Assembly: GCA_020186115.1 (NCBI GenBank)
Contig: WSYJ01000140.1
Coordinates: 124,001 to 188,000 of the forward strand
From: Histomonas meleagridis
Taxonomy: Eukaryota; Parabasalia; Tritrichomonadida; Dientamoebidae
Length of the DNA: 64,000 nt
Direction: 5' to 3'
The notes beneath the pieces were generated by a model. The model was not told where the DNA came from. It did no database searches and saw only the letters and a list, made by a program, of their open reading frames with translations. The first letter of the stretch is position 1; every line of letters starts with the position of its first letter. Both the position numbers and the translations under genes were made by a program. Shown here piece after piece: positions 18,269-28,377 of this stretch.

Positions 18269-19792
18269 TTAAAATTCATATTCCGAGGACTCGCCTGAGT
18301 CTCCAATTTCGTCTGGTTCGATCCATTCCATTGATCTTTCGACGGCTTTTTTCCACATTTTCCTTTTCTTTTCTAATTCGTTCTTACTCATCTTAGGTTT
18401 AAACACAACAACATCCTCGTCACTTTTCACAATTCCGGCATCGCTCATTCCCACACCGTAAGCTGCAGCAATTGCCGCGCCCTTAGAAGTGGCTTCGACA
18501 TTTGCAGCTCGAGCAACTTCAATTTCAAGTAAATCCGCTTGAAATTGAATGAGTAAATCAGATCGTGATAAACCGCCATCAACTCGAACTCGACTTAATG
18601 GTATATCAACACACTTTAAAACATCCATAGCTTGTAATGCTATACCTTCAAGGACAGCTCTTGCTATGTGTCCGCGTGTTGTAAATCCGGTAATACCTAA
18701 AAGACATCCGCGGGCATCAGGACGCCAATATGGACAAAACAGGCCACTAAAAGCAGGCACAAAGTATACACCGCCACTATTCTTGACAGTTTTGGCAAGA
18801 TCATATATTGGTTCATCAACACCTAAAATACCATTGAGCCATCGTACAGCCATCCCACATGTGGCTATTGAGCCCTCGATAGCATAACATGGTTTACTTT
18901 TTGGACCCATTTGAAATGCAATTGTTGTAATTAAACCTTTCTCGGAAAAAAGTGGTTTGTTACCAATGTTATAAAGAAGGAAACATCCCGTGCCATATGT
19001 AATCTTAGCTGTTCCTTTATGATTACATTTGTTTCCGACAAGTGATGCTTGTTGATCACCTAAAACCCCAGATATAGGTATGCCATCATATGGAGCAAAC
19101 TCATCGCTAATATAGCCATAGATTTCGGCTGAACTTCGAATTTCAGCTAAACAGTTTCGGGGTACCCCAAACACTTGACACAATTCTTGATCCCATTGAA
19201 GTGTGTTCAGATCGAAGAGAAAAGTACGTGACGCATTTGTGACATCGGTAACGAAGGATTTGTGGCCTGTGAGACACCATACAATCCATGTATCTATGGT
19301 CCCAATTAAACATTTCCCATTGTCAAGAGCTTTACGAATGGATGGCTCGTTTTGTCGTAACCAAAGAATTTTAGTGGCAGTAAAATAAGTGGAAAATGGT
19401 AATCCTGTCTTGTGGAAAAATTGGTCACCATAGTTTTTCTTAAGATCAATAATAATGGATGCGTTACGATTATCACACCAAACAATTGCATTGTAGAGTG
19501 GCTTGCCTGTTTCCTTATCCCATATGATTAACGTTTCTCTTTGATTTGTAATCCCAATGGCAACAATTTCCCTTGCTGACCTATCAAGGGCTTCAAGCTT
19601 GAATGCAACAGCTTGTAGGCAATCTTTAATACTGTTTATAATCTCAATTGGATTTTGTTCAATCCATCCTGGATGTGGTGTTGTATGTGAAACTGGTGCT
19701 TGATGTGATGCAATGGTTTCCCCTGATTCAGAGTATACTGTGAATCTACTAGATGAAGTGCCTTGGTCAATTGAACCTATTAACGCACTCAT
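18269..19792 (-). CDS. glpK: Glycerol kinase
   Basis: 507 residues, full length for the FGGY kinase family. Seen: the N-terminal phosphate loop SIDQGTSSSRFTVY, GWIEQNP, GITNQRETLIIWD, NAIVWCDNRN, TDVTNASRTFLFD, the catalytic-loop region GVLGDQQASLVG, YGTGCFLLYNIG, and FSGLFCPYWRPDARGCLLGIT, then the C-terminal ATPase motif VDGGLSRSDLLIQFQADLL. Known: ATP + glycerol to glycerol-3-phosphate, in the cytosol. The gene is divergent from the ATG13-like gene at 19907, with AACCGTT in the 114-bp spacer. A glycerol dehydrogenase lies 12 kb downstream on the same strand. Confidence 0.97.
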   Translation of the reverse strand: MSALIGSIDQGTSSSRFTVYSESGETIASHQAPVSHTTPHPGWIEQNPIEIINSIKDCLQAVAFKLEALDRSAREIVAIGITNQRETLIIWDKETGKPLYNAIVWCDNRNASIIIDLKKNYGDQFFHKTGLPFSTYFTATKILWLRQNEPSIRKALDNGKCLIGTIDTWIVWCLTGHKSFVTDVTNASRTFLFDLNTLQWDQELCQVFGVPRNCLAEIRSSAEIYGYISDEFAPYDGIPISGVLGDQQASLVGNKCNHKGTAKITYGTGCFLLYNIGNKPLFSEKGLITTIAFQMGPKSKPCYAIEGSIATCGMAVRWLNGILGVDEPIYDLAKTVKNSGGVYFVPAFSGLFCPYWRPDARGCLLGITGFTTRGHIARAVLEGIALQAMDVLKCVDIPLSRVRVDGGLSRSDLLIQFQADLLEIEVARAANVEATSKGAAIAAAYGVGMSDAGIVKSDEDVVVFKPKMSKNELEKKRKMWKKAVERSMEWIEPDEIGDSGESSEYEF

Positions 19793-19849
19793 TTTTCATC
19801 TGACCAAATTTAAGGCAGTTTTGATCCGTTGGGGGTGCCTCATAAACAT

Positions 19850-19856
19850 AACCGTT
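19850..19856 (-). promoter_or_regulatory. AACGGTT motif between glycerol kinase and ATG13-like genes
   Basis: The plus strand reads AACCGTT; on the minus strand it is AACGGTT, 58 bp before the glycerol kinase ATG. It is one of the recurrent ACGGTT-type sites. Confidence 0.35.
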
Positions 19857-19906
19857 TTTTCTTGGTTTTTAAACGTTCTCTTATCCCTAAAAATTTGAGC
19901 TCTTAA

Positions 19907-20881
19907 ATGGAAGAAGAAATTGGTGATTTACCACTGAGTGAAGAAGCAAAAAAATATGTACTTTTAACAAGAATATTTTTTTGTAAGGTAATTGAATGTA
20001 TTTATGCCAATCGTTGCCCAAAAGAATTATCTGATTTAATCGAAGATAAGGATCATTGGTTTTCACTTGAAATTCCAGAATCCCAATCAATTCGAAGACT
20101 TGCTGCTGGAGAACTCACATATGGATGGTTTCAAGTTGACGTTATATTAAGCAATTCAAATGATACTATTGAAAGGTGGTATCTTGTTCATCAGGAAACC
20201 AAACCAACAGAATCTCGACCTATTTTAACAGGAAATCCAAAAGAAATTCGTTCACACACTTTCAGAAAAATTTCCCAAATCCTAAGATCGATTTATGCAA
20301 CAATGAACGTAATGCCAGCTAAAGCTTTGGAGTGTATGCTTTCGCGTATTCCTTCAAGTGATAGGATTACAGCATTTTGTTCACATTTTATTCCACTTCC
20401 ATGTCAAATAAAGCCAATTACATCCAATGGTTTGGATCTTGAAATTAATTTTGGAACAGTGCTAACTCCAATTGGTATTTGTTCTGTGACTTGTTTTTCA
20501 AGAAAAAATGTCGAAGAATTATTACCACCAATTCAAATATCAAGCTTGAAAAATTCACGATTTTCATTTACACAAACAAATACCCAAGTTCGTGATACTA
20601 CAGTTACAAATGATTATTCATCATCAGAAGATGAATTAATTTTTTCATCTGTTGGTTCATTAAGAAAATCCTTTTCATTTGAAATCATTGATGAAGGTGA
20701 AGTCTCAGATAATTCTAATGAAAGAATTTATGATGATAATGTTAACTCTTTTATTACATACATTAGAGGCTTAGATCTCAAATTTACAAATCAATTTTCC
20801 TTAAAGAGTTTGAATGAAAAACTTGATGTTTTAACCAAAGAAACAAATGAACTAAGAGAAGATTGGCTAAGGAGCTCATAA
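19907..20881 (+). CDS. ATG13: ATG13-like autophagy protein (HORMA domain)
   Basis: 324 residues. Seen: IFFCKVIECIYANRCP, DKDHWFSLEIPES (compare the K.DKWFNL element of ATG13), IERWYLVHQET, HTFRKISQILRSIYATMNVMPAKALECML (the R.LY...+.LPA..L pattern), then INFGTVLTPIGICSVTCFSRKN, which fits the TP.G.L.VSV.YR strand. A Ser-rich, acidic region (about 235-275) and a short helical end follow. Known: ATG13 carries a HORMA domain and links the ATG1 kinase complex at autophagosome formation. The C-terminal disordered part is shorter than in yeast or plants. The family call is by pattern only. Confidence 0.6.
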   Translation: MEEEIGDLPLSEEAKKYVLLTRIFFCKVIECIYANRCPKELSDLIEDKDHWFSLEIPESQSIRRLAAGELTYGWFQVDVILSNSNDTIERWYLVHQETKPTESRPILTGNPKEIRSHTFRKISQILRSIYATMNVMPAKALECMLSRIPSSDRITAFCSHFIPLPCQIKPITSNGLDLEINFGTVLTPIGICSVTCFSRKNVEELLPPIQISSLKNSRFSFTQTNTQVRDTTVTNDYSSSEDELIFSSVGSLRKSFSFEIIDEGEVSDNSNERIYDDNVNSFITYIRGLDLKFTNQFSLKSLNEKLDVLTKETNELREDWLRSS

Positions 20882-21797
20882 CATCACTGGTAGCATTTTC
20901 AATGGTTTACTGCTATTGAAAATAAGCGGTTTTGCATATTCTGTTAAAGTGGCTGGAGAATTGTATCCATAAAGTATATTTTATTCTGCTATTCCTTCTG
21001 CAAAAGTTAGTCATGCGTTGTTTGATTCAAATACTATCTTTAAATAATAAATTACTTTTACAATGATTTTATTTCTCTTGCTAAGATAATATAACCAGCA
21101 AATAGTCATTAACTGCTTGCTGTCTGAACTATTTTTTTTTAATTTCATATGGAAGGGTTTCCTCAGCATTAATGCTGATCATGTCTTTGGAGTTGATTCA
21201 AAAAGTGTAAATTGATTTGATATTTGGTCAATAAATGTTTTCAAAATATTTTGTGATGATCTGTTTACGATGATCATGCTGGTATATACACGTCTCAATG
21301 CTTCAGCAAAGGAGAGGAAAAGAATCATCATTCAGCCTTAGGTTATTTAATTTTATGATTACCTTAAAGTCGATTTAAATTTATTTCCTCTAAAATATTT
21401 AAAATAAGAACAACATTGTTTATTTTAACCACTTAATTATACTTAATAAATCAGAACTTCTGATTCAGAAGCAGAATTAAATTCGATAATATTGAATTTA
21501 TAAAAATAATACATAAAATATATGCAAGTTCCCTCTCTTTCGCAAATGTAAAAGTTCAGGGAACTAAATCGCATTGCAATACAATCAAAACAAAAAAAAT
21601 AAATTTTTTGGATTGATTTTGTAAAGAAAATTTGATGTAGAAAGGGACAAAGTAATTTTGTTACACAGATTCTTGACAAGGCACTATATGAAATCAATAT
21701 TTGATGATAATTGTTTCAATGAAAGAATGAGATTTGTTATAAACAACTAACTTTTCATTTCGGGAATACCTAAAAAGGTGATATTTCTTCAAGCTGC
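20882..21797. other. Gene-poor spacer with a possible coding scrap
   Basis: From 20883 to about 21050 one frame reads GSIFNGLLLLKISGFAYSVKV, a stop, then SAIPSAKVSHALFDSNTIFK and TAA. This may be a relic but is short. The rest is AT-rich sequence with no gene I can support. Confidence 0.3.
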
Positions 21798-22169
21798 TTG
21801 CCTAAGGGACAAAATCATTTACAGAAAAAAGAAGGTGTCAATTGCTGTTTTGAATGGGCGTTTCTCTTCATTGTTATTGTTTTGTGTACAAGTTTTTTGT
21901 TTAAATACGTTCAAAAAGTGGAAAATTTTAACTTGTCATGTCACCTATTCACAAATTTCAAAACAGCAGTTAATTTCAATTCAATTTTCCCCTCATTGGT
22001 TAGCACAATTTTGTGTCTGTCGCTAAAGTGCCATTTGATGGAAAAAATCATTCACACCAAGAAACAAGCTGGTGGCTACATCTTCCTCTTGTTGATTCTA
22101 TCAAATAATTATAAATTTTTATACTTATCAAATTTCATGATACCGCACAATTTTTGTAAAACTACATAA
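21798..22169 (+). CDS. Hypothetical hydrophobic ORF
   Basis: 123 residues, with hydrophobic stretches around 20-40 (FEWAFLFIVIVLCTSFLFKY) and 93-110 (GYIFLLLILSNNYKFLYL). A second frame overlaps for 249 bp, so the choice of frame is unsure. No family, signal peptide or promoter element is recognised. The length is more than chance would usually give at this base composition, but the evidence is weak. Confidence 0.22.
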   Translation: MPKGQNHLQKKEGVNCCFEWAFLFIVIVLCTSFLFKYVQKVENFNLSCHLFTNFKTAVNFNSIFPSLVSTILCLSLKCHLMEKIIHTKKQAGGYIFLLLILSNNYKFLYLSNFMIPHNFCKTT

Positions 22170-22263
22170 AAGAAATACTACCCTCCAAACAAAGCCAAAG
22201 CGTCACTCATTTATAACATAATAATGTTTTTTCATGATAACATATTTATTTCTCAACATAAGC

Positions 22264-23310
22264 TTAATCAGCAAAAGTCCGAACTACTTTGATATTACGC
22301 TTCAATTCTTGCTTTTTCAGCAAATAAAGTTTATTGTTTGTCCTATTACATAAAATTGTGCCATGAGATACCGATGATGGCACTTCAATTTCTGATCTTT
22401 TATTTGTTATTATGTTACCAACTTTCTTGTGGCTCATTGACGCGTAACTATATTTTGTTATGTTCTTAAAAACAGGGTAATTAATAAGTTTTGCCAATGG
22501 CTCTCTTTTTAATGGGTTAACATTTGTCATTGCTCTAATTAACATACAAAATTCCCTATCAGCGTACGAAGGGAATGTGAAAATTCCTGATTTTATCGCA
22601 ACATCTAATTCTTCCACGTTATGATATGTCCACGGAAGTTTACCAAATGCGATTACATAAAACGTTATACCGAGAGACCAAACATCCGCCAAAAACGGGT
22701 CATATTCCACACTCGAAATAATTTCGGGCGCCATAAACTGATGCGATCCTGCGTTACTTTTAATGTTTTTTCCCCTTTCTAACATTTTGCTCAGTCCGAA
22801 ATCTGCGAGTTTTGGCCTCCCATAATTATCTAATAGAATATTTGAAGGTTTTATATCTCTGTGCGCAATGTTTTGTTCGTGGCAATGTAAAAGCGCGTTA
22901 ATTATTTGGTAACAATATGAATATAATTTTGGCGATTTTATTGGCCCTTCTTTAATGACTAAATCACGAAGAGAACCACCGCTACAATATTCTAACACAA
23001 TATATAAACTTGTGAAACTATCATCATAAAAAAATTCATACATTGATATTATATTTGGATGGCATAAGCGAACTAATGTCGTCGCTTCGTTTTTCGTTAT
23101 GTCTATTGATGTTTCTGTTTGGCTGATTTTTTTGATGCAAAAATTTAAATTATATTTATCCGATCGAACTAAAAAGATGGACCCAAAACCTCCTGACCCT
23201 ATTGTGCTTACAAAATGATAATTGTGGTCGGGAAATGTCTTTTGAATCTCTAAAAGATTGATCTGTGAAGTTGGATTCAGTATCATTCTGATTTCTGGTA
23301 ATTTTCCCAA
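22264..23310 (-). CDS. Ser/Thr protein kinase (CAMK-like)
   Basis: 348 residues; an in-frame ATG at 23286 (MILNPT) is an alternative start. The kinase domain covers about residues 31-280: glycine loop IGSGGFGSIFLV, CIKKI with the ATP lysine, HCHEQNIAHRDIKPSNILL, ADFGLSK, GSHQFMAPEII and DVWSLGITFYVIAFGKLPW. All catalytic residues are present. A basic C-terminal tail of about 65 residues has no known domain. Known: trichomonads carry hundreds of such short kinases whose substrates are unknown. It is transcribed towards the ORF at 21798. Confidence 0.88.
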   Translation of the reverse strand: MGKLPEIRMILNPTSQINLLEIQKTFPDHNYHFVSTIGSGGFGSIFLVRSDKYNLNFCIKKISQTETSIDITKNEATTLVRLCHPNIISMYEFFYDDSFTSLYIVLEYCSGGSLRDLVIKEGPIKSPKLYSYCYQIINALLHCHEQNIAHRDIKPSNILLDNYGRPKLADFGLSKMLERGKNIKSNAGSHQFMAPEIISSVEYDPFLADVWSLGITFYVIAFGKLPWTYHNVEELDVAIKSGIFTFPSYADREFCMLIRAMTNVNPLKREPLAKLINYPVFKNITKYSYASMSHKKVGNIITNKRSEIEVPSSVSHGTILCNRTNNKLYLLKKQELKRNIKVVRTFAD

Positions 23311-23592
23311 AATTGTCAGTAACCAGAAAACCGTCGTATTGTTTTCAATAATGCATTATTGAAAAAGACAAGTAAATTTCTGTTGGTTGTGTACGTTGTA
23401 AAAAGTTTTGAATGAAGCTCTTGTGAGGGCCCTCGTCCTTAAAAAATATTGTTCACTGATTGCTAAAAAATGATTTATAATAGGTAAAAATTTAATGAAT
23501 GTGATAGAATAAAATAACAATCAATTGTTTTTGGAATAGAACATTTTGATATGAGGATATTTATGTTTTCCTATAAAATCTTCAATGTAAAG
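23311..23592. other. Intergenic, no gene seen
   Basis: AT-rich sequence upstream of the kinase on the minus strand, leading to the hairpin at 23593. Confidence 0.5.
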
Positions 23593-23712
23593 AAGCACTT
23601 TTCTGACCCGGGCGGATTGAGGCACCAGCGGTCCTGCTCAGAAATTTTTGTGCTTATTATTGAAATTTATTGCTTTCCCAAAACTACTTTTTGAGCTTAC
23701 TTTTTTAAGCTC
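23593..23712. ncRNA. Candidate structured RNA: GC-rich hairpin plus second stem
   Basis: A GC-rich patch interrupts an AT-rich gap. AAGCAC (23593-23598) pairs with GTGCTT (23650-23655), TTCTGA (23601-23606) with TCAGAA (23638-23643), and inside GGGC with GTCC. A second stem follows: GAGCTT (23693-23698) with AAGCTC (23707-23712). No coding frame explains it. Two hairpins recall H/ACA RNAs, but no clear ACA box follows the second stem. No match to U1, U2, U4, U5, U6, 5S or SRP RNA is evident to me. The strand is unknown. Confidence 0.35.
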
Positions 23713-24380
23713 TTCAGCTCCGAGGCAAATATCGGTAACTGAAAGTTAAAATTATTGTCTTGATATTATAATCAAACAAATAGTAATGAAGATGCATATC
23801 AATATTCATGGAATACTCCTTCTTGTTTATTTCATTATAGTGAAAGGCTTTTCTGTATTTTTTCCACCAAGGTACAAATTATATCAAAATAAAATTTATC
23901 TTTTTTTAGAAATTTCTCAGCACAATATGATCGAAATAACAAAAAACTAAAGATTACTTTTTTTCATTTTATCAAAAATTTATAATATTTATAACCAATA
24001 TTAAATACTTAATCAGAACAATTACCCTTGATACAACATTAAGTAAATACCCTAATAATTTCTTTTTAAGTCTTTCACAAAATTAATTAAATTTTATATA
24101 AATTCAGTCTTATATTAAAATTCCTATTGATGTCATTTTAGTCAACATAAGCTTTTCAAGAATACGCGTATGATTTATATATACTCATGGGTTTTGCTTT
24201 CGTACATTTATTTAAGGAAAGTGACAACAACGATAGATGCTCAGCGAATTCATTTCGAAAACTTCACGAGTTATAATAACATTTTTTTCATTTTTAGTAT
24301 GAATTTGGTCTTTATCAAAAGAAATATTTTTTAAATGAATAATTTTCTTTATTAAAAAAAATATTTTGCATACATTAAAA
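23713..24380. other. Intergenic, no gene seen
   Basis: AT-rich sequence downstream of eIF4E. There is no convincing open frame. Confidence 0.5.
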
Positions 24381-24986
24381 TTAATAAAACTTTCTTGCTT
24401 GAGGAGCCTTTTTAACTCGTTTTGTTTTTGGTTCTCCTACTGTGTATGAAAACAGTGGCCTATTTTGTGTTCGCCCATGAACTACATGTTGTTTAAATTT
24501 CATGTGAGTTCCTGGAGGCAAGTTAATTGCCTTTGATATGGATTCTGCAATGTCCATGATGAATTGTTCACTGCTATTTGTGTGTCCTGATTTTGTCCAA
24601 AAACTAAAGATATCAGTCCCTTCTTTAATGGCCATAACAGCACCTACAACATCCTCATGGATTTGCTCTCCGATAAGGGCCAAAAGAGTTCGTTCCCAAA
24701 GTTGAGAGACATTTTTGTTATTAACAAAAAAGAACCATCGTCCACCATTAAGATTTTCTTCATCTTCCCACATTCCACGGATATCATTACGGAAAATTTG
24801 GAATTCTAATTTCCCATCTATTTCACTTGGACGTTTAAGATGTGAATAATATGACCAAAATCCCTCAATCGTATCGAACTTTCCGATTTTATGAATACTT
24901 GAAGCATACCCACCAGGTATGTCAGGTATGTCGTCATCTTGGCGTTGAAAATAAAGTGTCCATGACGAATTTAGAGGATGAGACAT
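24381..24986 (-). CDS. EIF4E: eIF4E cap-binding translation initiation factor
   Basis: 201 residues, normal for eIF4E. Seen: HPLNSSWTLYFQRQ at the N-terminus, GFWSYYSHLKRPSEI (first cap-stacking Trp region), RGMWEDEENLNGGRWFFFV (second Trp and the Glu that binds the guanine), ALIGEQ, and GAVMAIKEGTDIFSFWT (the phosphate-binding area). The C-terminus is basic. Known: it binds the mRNA 5' cap to start translation. The spacing of the two Trp matches the family. Upstream at 25025 there is GACGGTTAT, 39 bp from the start. Confidence 0.93.
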   Translation of the reverse strand: MSHPLNSSWTLYFQRQDDDIPDIPGGYASSIHKIGKFDTIEGFWSYYSHLKRPSEIDGKLEFQIFRNDIRGMWEDEENLNGGRWFFFVNNKNVSQLWERTLLALIGEQIHEDVVGAVMAIKEGTDIFSFWTKSGHTNSSEQFIMDIAESISKAINLPPGTHMKFKQHVVHGRTQNRPLFSYTVGEPKTKRVKKAPQARKFY

Positions 24987-25024
24987 TTGGATTATTTACG
25001 GAATAAACGGGCGCTGGGCTTTTT

Positions 25025-25031
25025 GACGGTT
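25025..25031 (+). promoter_or_regulatory. GACGGTT motif upstream of eIF4E
   Basis: An ACGGTT site 39-45 bp before the eIF4E ATG, on the strand opposite to the gene. It matches the motif seen at other gene starts here. Confidence 0.3.
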
Positions 25032-25721
25032 ATTCAACGATCGAAAACAAAAATGCATTGAGGTGCCTCAACTTTAATAAACACTAATGTTTTGGACGTT
25101 TAATTAGAAAGCTTGTTTTTATTATACAATATATTTTATTTAAAGAATATTTTATAATCACTAAAAAATAGTTAACATATATATCTGAATCAAAACATGT
25201 AAATCTTGATCGAAATTTTAAATTTTCTTAACATTTTGTTTTCATTTAATTCATACAAAAATTAAATGTGTAACGAACTTAAATCGTTCCAATTTTTCCA
25301 TTGTAGAAAAATAAATCCGACTAATTCATGATAATGCTGTTTTCCAAATTATATTTTCCTAACGTTATTTTCTTTGAAATCTTTTGCAAAAGAATCTTCT
25401 TCAATTTAATCATAACCATCAAAATTAATATTCATTATCTAATTCTTCTTCTTTAACACTTTATCTCGAATTTTGTTTTATATTACTATGGACATGATTA
25501 ATTAATATGATATAACTATTAGTATAATGATATTGACGGCGATGCAAATAGAATTTGGACAAATGATATTTGTAAGAACCATTGAAAATTATATTACACT
25601 TTTCTTAAATAGTGAATAAAAAATGAAACATAATTCTCAACTTCAGATAATTTATAATGGATTAAAACATTCACTTCTTATCCTTTATTATTTCCAAGAA
25701 ACATATTATATTACTATAATC
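25032..25721. other. Intergenic, no gene seen
   Basis: AT-rich spacer downstream of the Polo-like kinase; no feature seen. Confidence 0.55.
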
Positions 25722-27293
25722 TTATCTCTCGCTCATTTCCGTTAACATTTGTTTCGCAAAGTGAAACCTCTTTCTCTCCTCATCGTAAGGCGGTTTACTA
25801 CTTATTTCGGCAAGAGATTTCAATCTTGCTGTCTCTTTAATCGAGTGAACCATTATCATTTTCTTCGTTGACCAGAATATGATCAATTTGGTTCTATCGT
25901 TAAAGTTAACTTGTATGTTTCTGTTATCCATTCTAAACAATGTTGCCTCTTCATTCCTCATCCAATACTTCACGTGTCGCATTGGAACGAATCGGTCAAA
26001 TGGTTTTTTCGGTAGCTCATACATTGATTTTGTCTTTTTAAGTGAAACAGCAAATCTTCGAAGTAAAGAAAGCTTCTTTTGTTGTGTAGGACTATTTGGA
26101 TCCATAACTTCTGGAACTGTTGTTTGATAACTTTCCCAATATTGAACAAAAGTTTCGAATGGATCCATGGCCATTCTTGTAAGATCATTAAAGCATGCAC
26201 CAACAGTGCCATCTACGAGCATATATCCAAGACCATATTTATCACTGTGATCGCAGAAACGAGCAACACAATTACTGGGGACCGTTATGATGTTATCGGT
26301 ATTCAATTTTAACGGTTTTTCGATAACGTTTTCGTTTTGATGCAAATGATGAACCTCATTAACAACGTTATTATGGTATTGATGAACCTCAACAACGTTG
26401 TTATGATGTTGGTGATGAACAGGTACAGGATCTTCGCGTACAGGTGCAGCTAAGAAAGGATGCATAGAAACGTCGAGTGCATTTGGACGACGTTCAGGGT
26501 CTATTTGTAAAATAGATCGAATGAAATCTTTGGCTGATAAGGAGAGAGGAATATCTGATGGGAAATGATATTGACAGTTCTTAATATGTTCGTATGTTAA
26601 CTTTGTTCGTGGGGTTTCGAATGGCGGATGTCCTGTTAACATAGCAAATGCACATACACCAATAGTCCATATGTCTACTTCATAGCTATGACCAATAAGA
26701 GATGCATGTGAAGAGAGAAGCTCAGGTGATAGATAATTTGGAGTACCACAAACAGTATACTTGCGCTCATCATCATAATCTAATTTTGCTGATAATCCAA
26801 AGTCTGCTATCTTGACATGACCATCCTTACCAATAAGGAAGTTCTCAAGTTTTAGATCGCGGTGAATAATACGGTTGTCATGGAGATAACAAAGACCTGC
26901 CATGATTTCGCGTAAAATTTTTGCTGTTTCTTTTTCAGATAAATGACCATTTTTCTTGACAAGATCTTTCACCGAATGTCCAGGACAAAGTTCGAGGACT
27001 ATGTAATAATTGTTTGCATCTTCAAAGGAATCATATGATCGAAGAATGTTAACATGGTTTAAAGATTTTTGAATAAGTATTTCACTTTTGAGCTTCTCAA
27101 GTGACTTTGGTTTTGCAACTCTTTCCTTAGAGATTGCTTTCAATGCAAAATCTTCTCCATTTTGATTTGTGATTCTATAAACAGCAGCAAAACCACCACT
27201 TCCTAACTTCTCTCCACGCTTGTATACAATTGTTTTATGTGTGCTTTCATGCCTTCTTGTAAGTGTTAAAGGTACAATGACCGATTTCTTCAT
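25722..27293 (-). CDS. PLK: Polo-like kinase
   Basis: 523 residues. Kinase domain at about 24-280: LGSGGFAAVYRI, FALKAISKERV, IIHRDLKLENFLI, ADFGLSAKL, and the activation loop DDERKYTVCGTPNYLSPELL, with the T-loop Thr. A His-rich linker (295-325) leads to two polo boxes: PB1 with ARFCDHSDKYGLGYMLVDGT and VGACFNDLTRMAM, and PB2 with VKYWMRNEEATLFRMDNRNI and FNDRTKLIIFWS. Known: PLKs control mitosis and cytokinesis, with polo boxes docking phosphorylated targets. TCATTT lies 2-7 bp before the ATG (27296-27301), an Inr-like site. Confidence 0.95.
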   Translation of the reverse strand: MKKSVIVPLTLTRRHESTHKTIVYKRGEKLGSGGFAAVYRITNQNGEDFALKAISKERVAKPKSLEKLKSEILIQKSLNHVNILRSYDSFEDANNYYIVLELCPGHSVKDLVKKNGHLSEKETAKILREIMAGLCYLHDNRIIHRDLKLENFLIGKDGHVKIADFGLSAKLDYDDERKYTVCGTPNYLSPELLSSHASLIGHSYEVDIWTIGVCAFAMLTGHPPFETPRTKLTYEHIKNCQYHFPSDIPLSLSAKDFIRSILQIDPERRPNALDVSMHPFLAAPVREDPVPVHHQHHNNVVEVHQYHNNVVNEVHHLHQNENVIEKPLKLNTDNIITVPSNCVARFCDHSDKYGLGYMLVDGTVGACFNDLTRMAMDPFETFVQYWESYQTTVPEVMDPNSPTQQKKLSLLRRFAVSLKKTKSMYELPKKPFDRFVPMRHVKYWMRNEEATLFRMDNRNIQVNFNDRTKLIIFWSTKKMIMVHSIKETARLKSLAEISSKPPYDEERKRFHFAKQMLTEMSER

Positions 27294-27295
27294 TA

Positions 27296-27301
27296 AAATG
27301 A
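27296..27301 (-). promoter_or_regulatory. Inr-like TCATTT at the PLK start
   Basis: TCATTT, read on the minus strand, is two bases before the PLK ATG. It matches the trichomonad initiator TCA(C/T)(T/A) and would give a very short 5' UTR, as is usual in these organisms. Confidence 0.4.
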
Positions 27302-27486
27302 TAAATTTAAACGTATAGAAAAATACGTTTACAAATATGTTAACATTGAAAATGTTTCATCGTTCTAAATAACCATAAGAAGTTTTTCGACTTTATATAT
27401 CTGTTTCATTAGATATGATAGCAAAAAGAATAATATGTTTCTATCCAAAAGAAAACAAAGTATGAATATTTTGGAACAAAGTAATT

Positions 27487-27504
27487 TTTTTTTTTTTTTT
27501 TTTA
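27487..27504. repeat. Poly-T run
   Basis: About 18 consecutive T within an otherwise gene-free stretch (27302-27608). I see no gene in this interval. Confidence 0.8.
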
Positions 27505-27608
27505 GTAACATAATCATTTATATAGATAAGAAAAACAGATTTATGACAAATTAAAAGTAAATCACATCGGTGCTAATTTTAAAAAAACAAAAAAGAAAGG
27601 ATTTTATT

Positions 27609-28361
27609 TCACTTTTTTAATGGCAAGCTTGATAACAAGTAAATTAAGAATACCGCAAAAAGCATTATGTACACAACAAATGCATTCGGAAAAGTTCCGA
27701 TAATTTGCGAAACAGTTGACTCTCGGGTAAGAGAAAATGCAATTGCTGCTGCAATTGCAAGTTTTATTAATGTTTTTGTACATGTAAGGGATGTAGGTGT
27801 TCTTTTACGAGTTATTTTTCGAAGGAATGAATCAACAATTGGAATCCAAAGCATTCCAAGTAATGCAAGCATAAGTAATAAATTGTTGTTCAAACCATAT
27901 GATGAGGAAACAATGTATTTATACAAACGGCAGTTACACATAGATCCGATTAAGCATGCTGGGATGAGTAAATATTTGTTGATTTTCGACATAATCTTCG
28001 TTGGGAAAAAGTGTGTAACAATTAACATGATAAACACGCACACTAGCTGAAGTCCAAAGAATATAAGATAAAGCATAAAGGAATCAAAGAACTCTAATGT
28101 GACTTTGGAATCTTTAGGTGGTACAAAAAACAGGAGACCGCCACCACCTATAGACATTATAAATGCGACTACAAGCTTGTGCAAAAGTCCTAAGTATGAA
28201 CCTTCAATTGACTTTTGAATAATAAAAAATATCCAAAAAGCATATAAAATTGGCCAAACAGAGACTGCAAAAGAGTTAAAAGTTCTCTTGTAGATCGGGT
28301 ACGTAATCGGATTATAATATAATCTTGCTAAAATATTAACCATTTGCTGAGCTGACTCCAT
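27609..28361 (-). CDS. Polytopic membrane protein, possibly TRIC-like cation channel
   Basis: 250 residues from the ATG at 28361 (MESAQQMVNILARLYYNP), chosen because TCACTT (an Inr-like site) lies 17-22 bp upstream; an in-frame ATG at 28421 is upstream of that site. Six to seven hydrophobic segments are visible. A GGGG stretch sits at the end of the second segment (VAFIMSIGGGGLLFFVPP), which recalls the GGG of TRIC intracellular cation channels. The overall length also fits TRIC proteins (about 250-300). The match rests on few residues, so it may be an unrelated small membrane protein. Confidence 0.4.
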   Translation of the reverse strand: MESAQQMVNILARLYYNPITYPIYKRTFNSFAVSVWPILYAFWIFFIIQKSIEGSYLGLLHKLVVAFIMSIGGGGLLFFVPPKDSKVTLEFFDSFMLYLIFFGLQLVCVFIMLIVTHFFPTKIMSKINKYLLIPACLIGSMCNCRLYKYIVSSSYGLNNNLLLMLALLGMLWIPIVDSFLRKITRKRTPTSLTCTKTLIKLAIAAAIAFSLTRESTVSQIIGTFPNAFVVYIMLFAVFLIYLLSSLPLKK

Positions 28362-28377
28362 CCCAGAAGAACCTGAA

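Noticed and set aside
18314-18330. GGTTCGATCC as a tRNA T-loop
   Set aside because: It lies inside the glycerol kinase coding sequence and no cloverleaf surrounds it.
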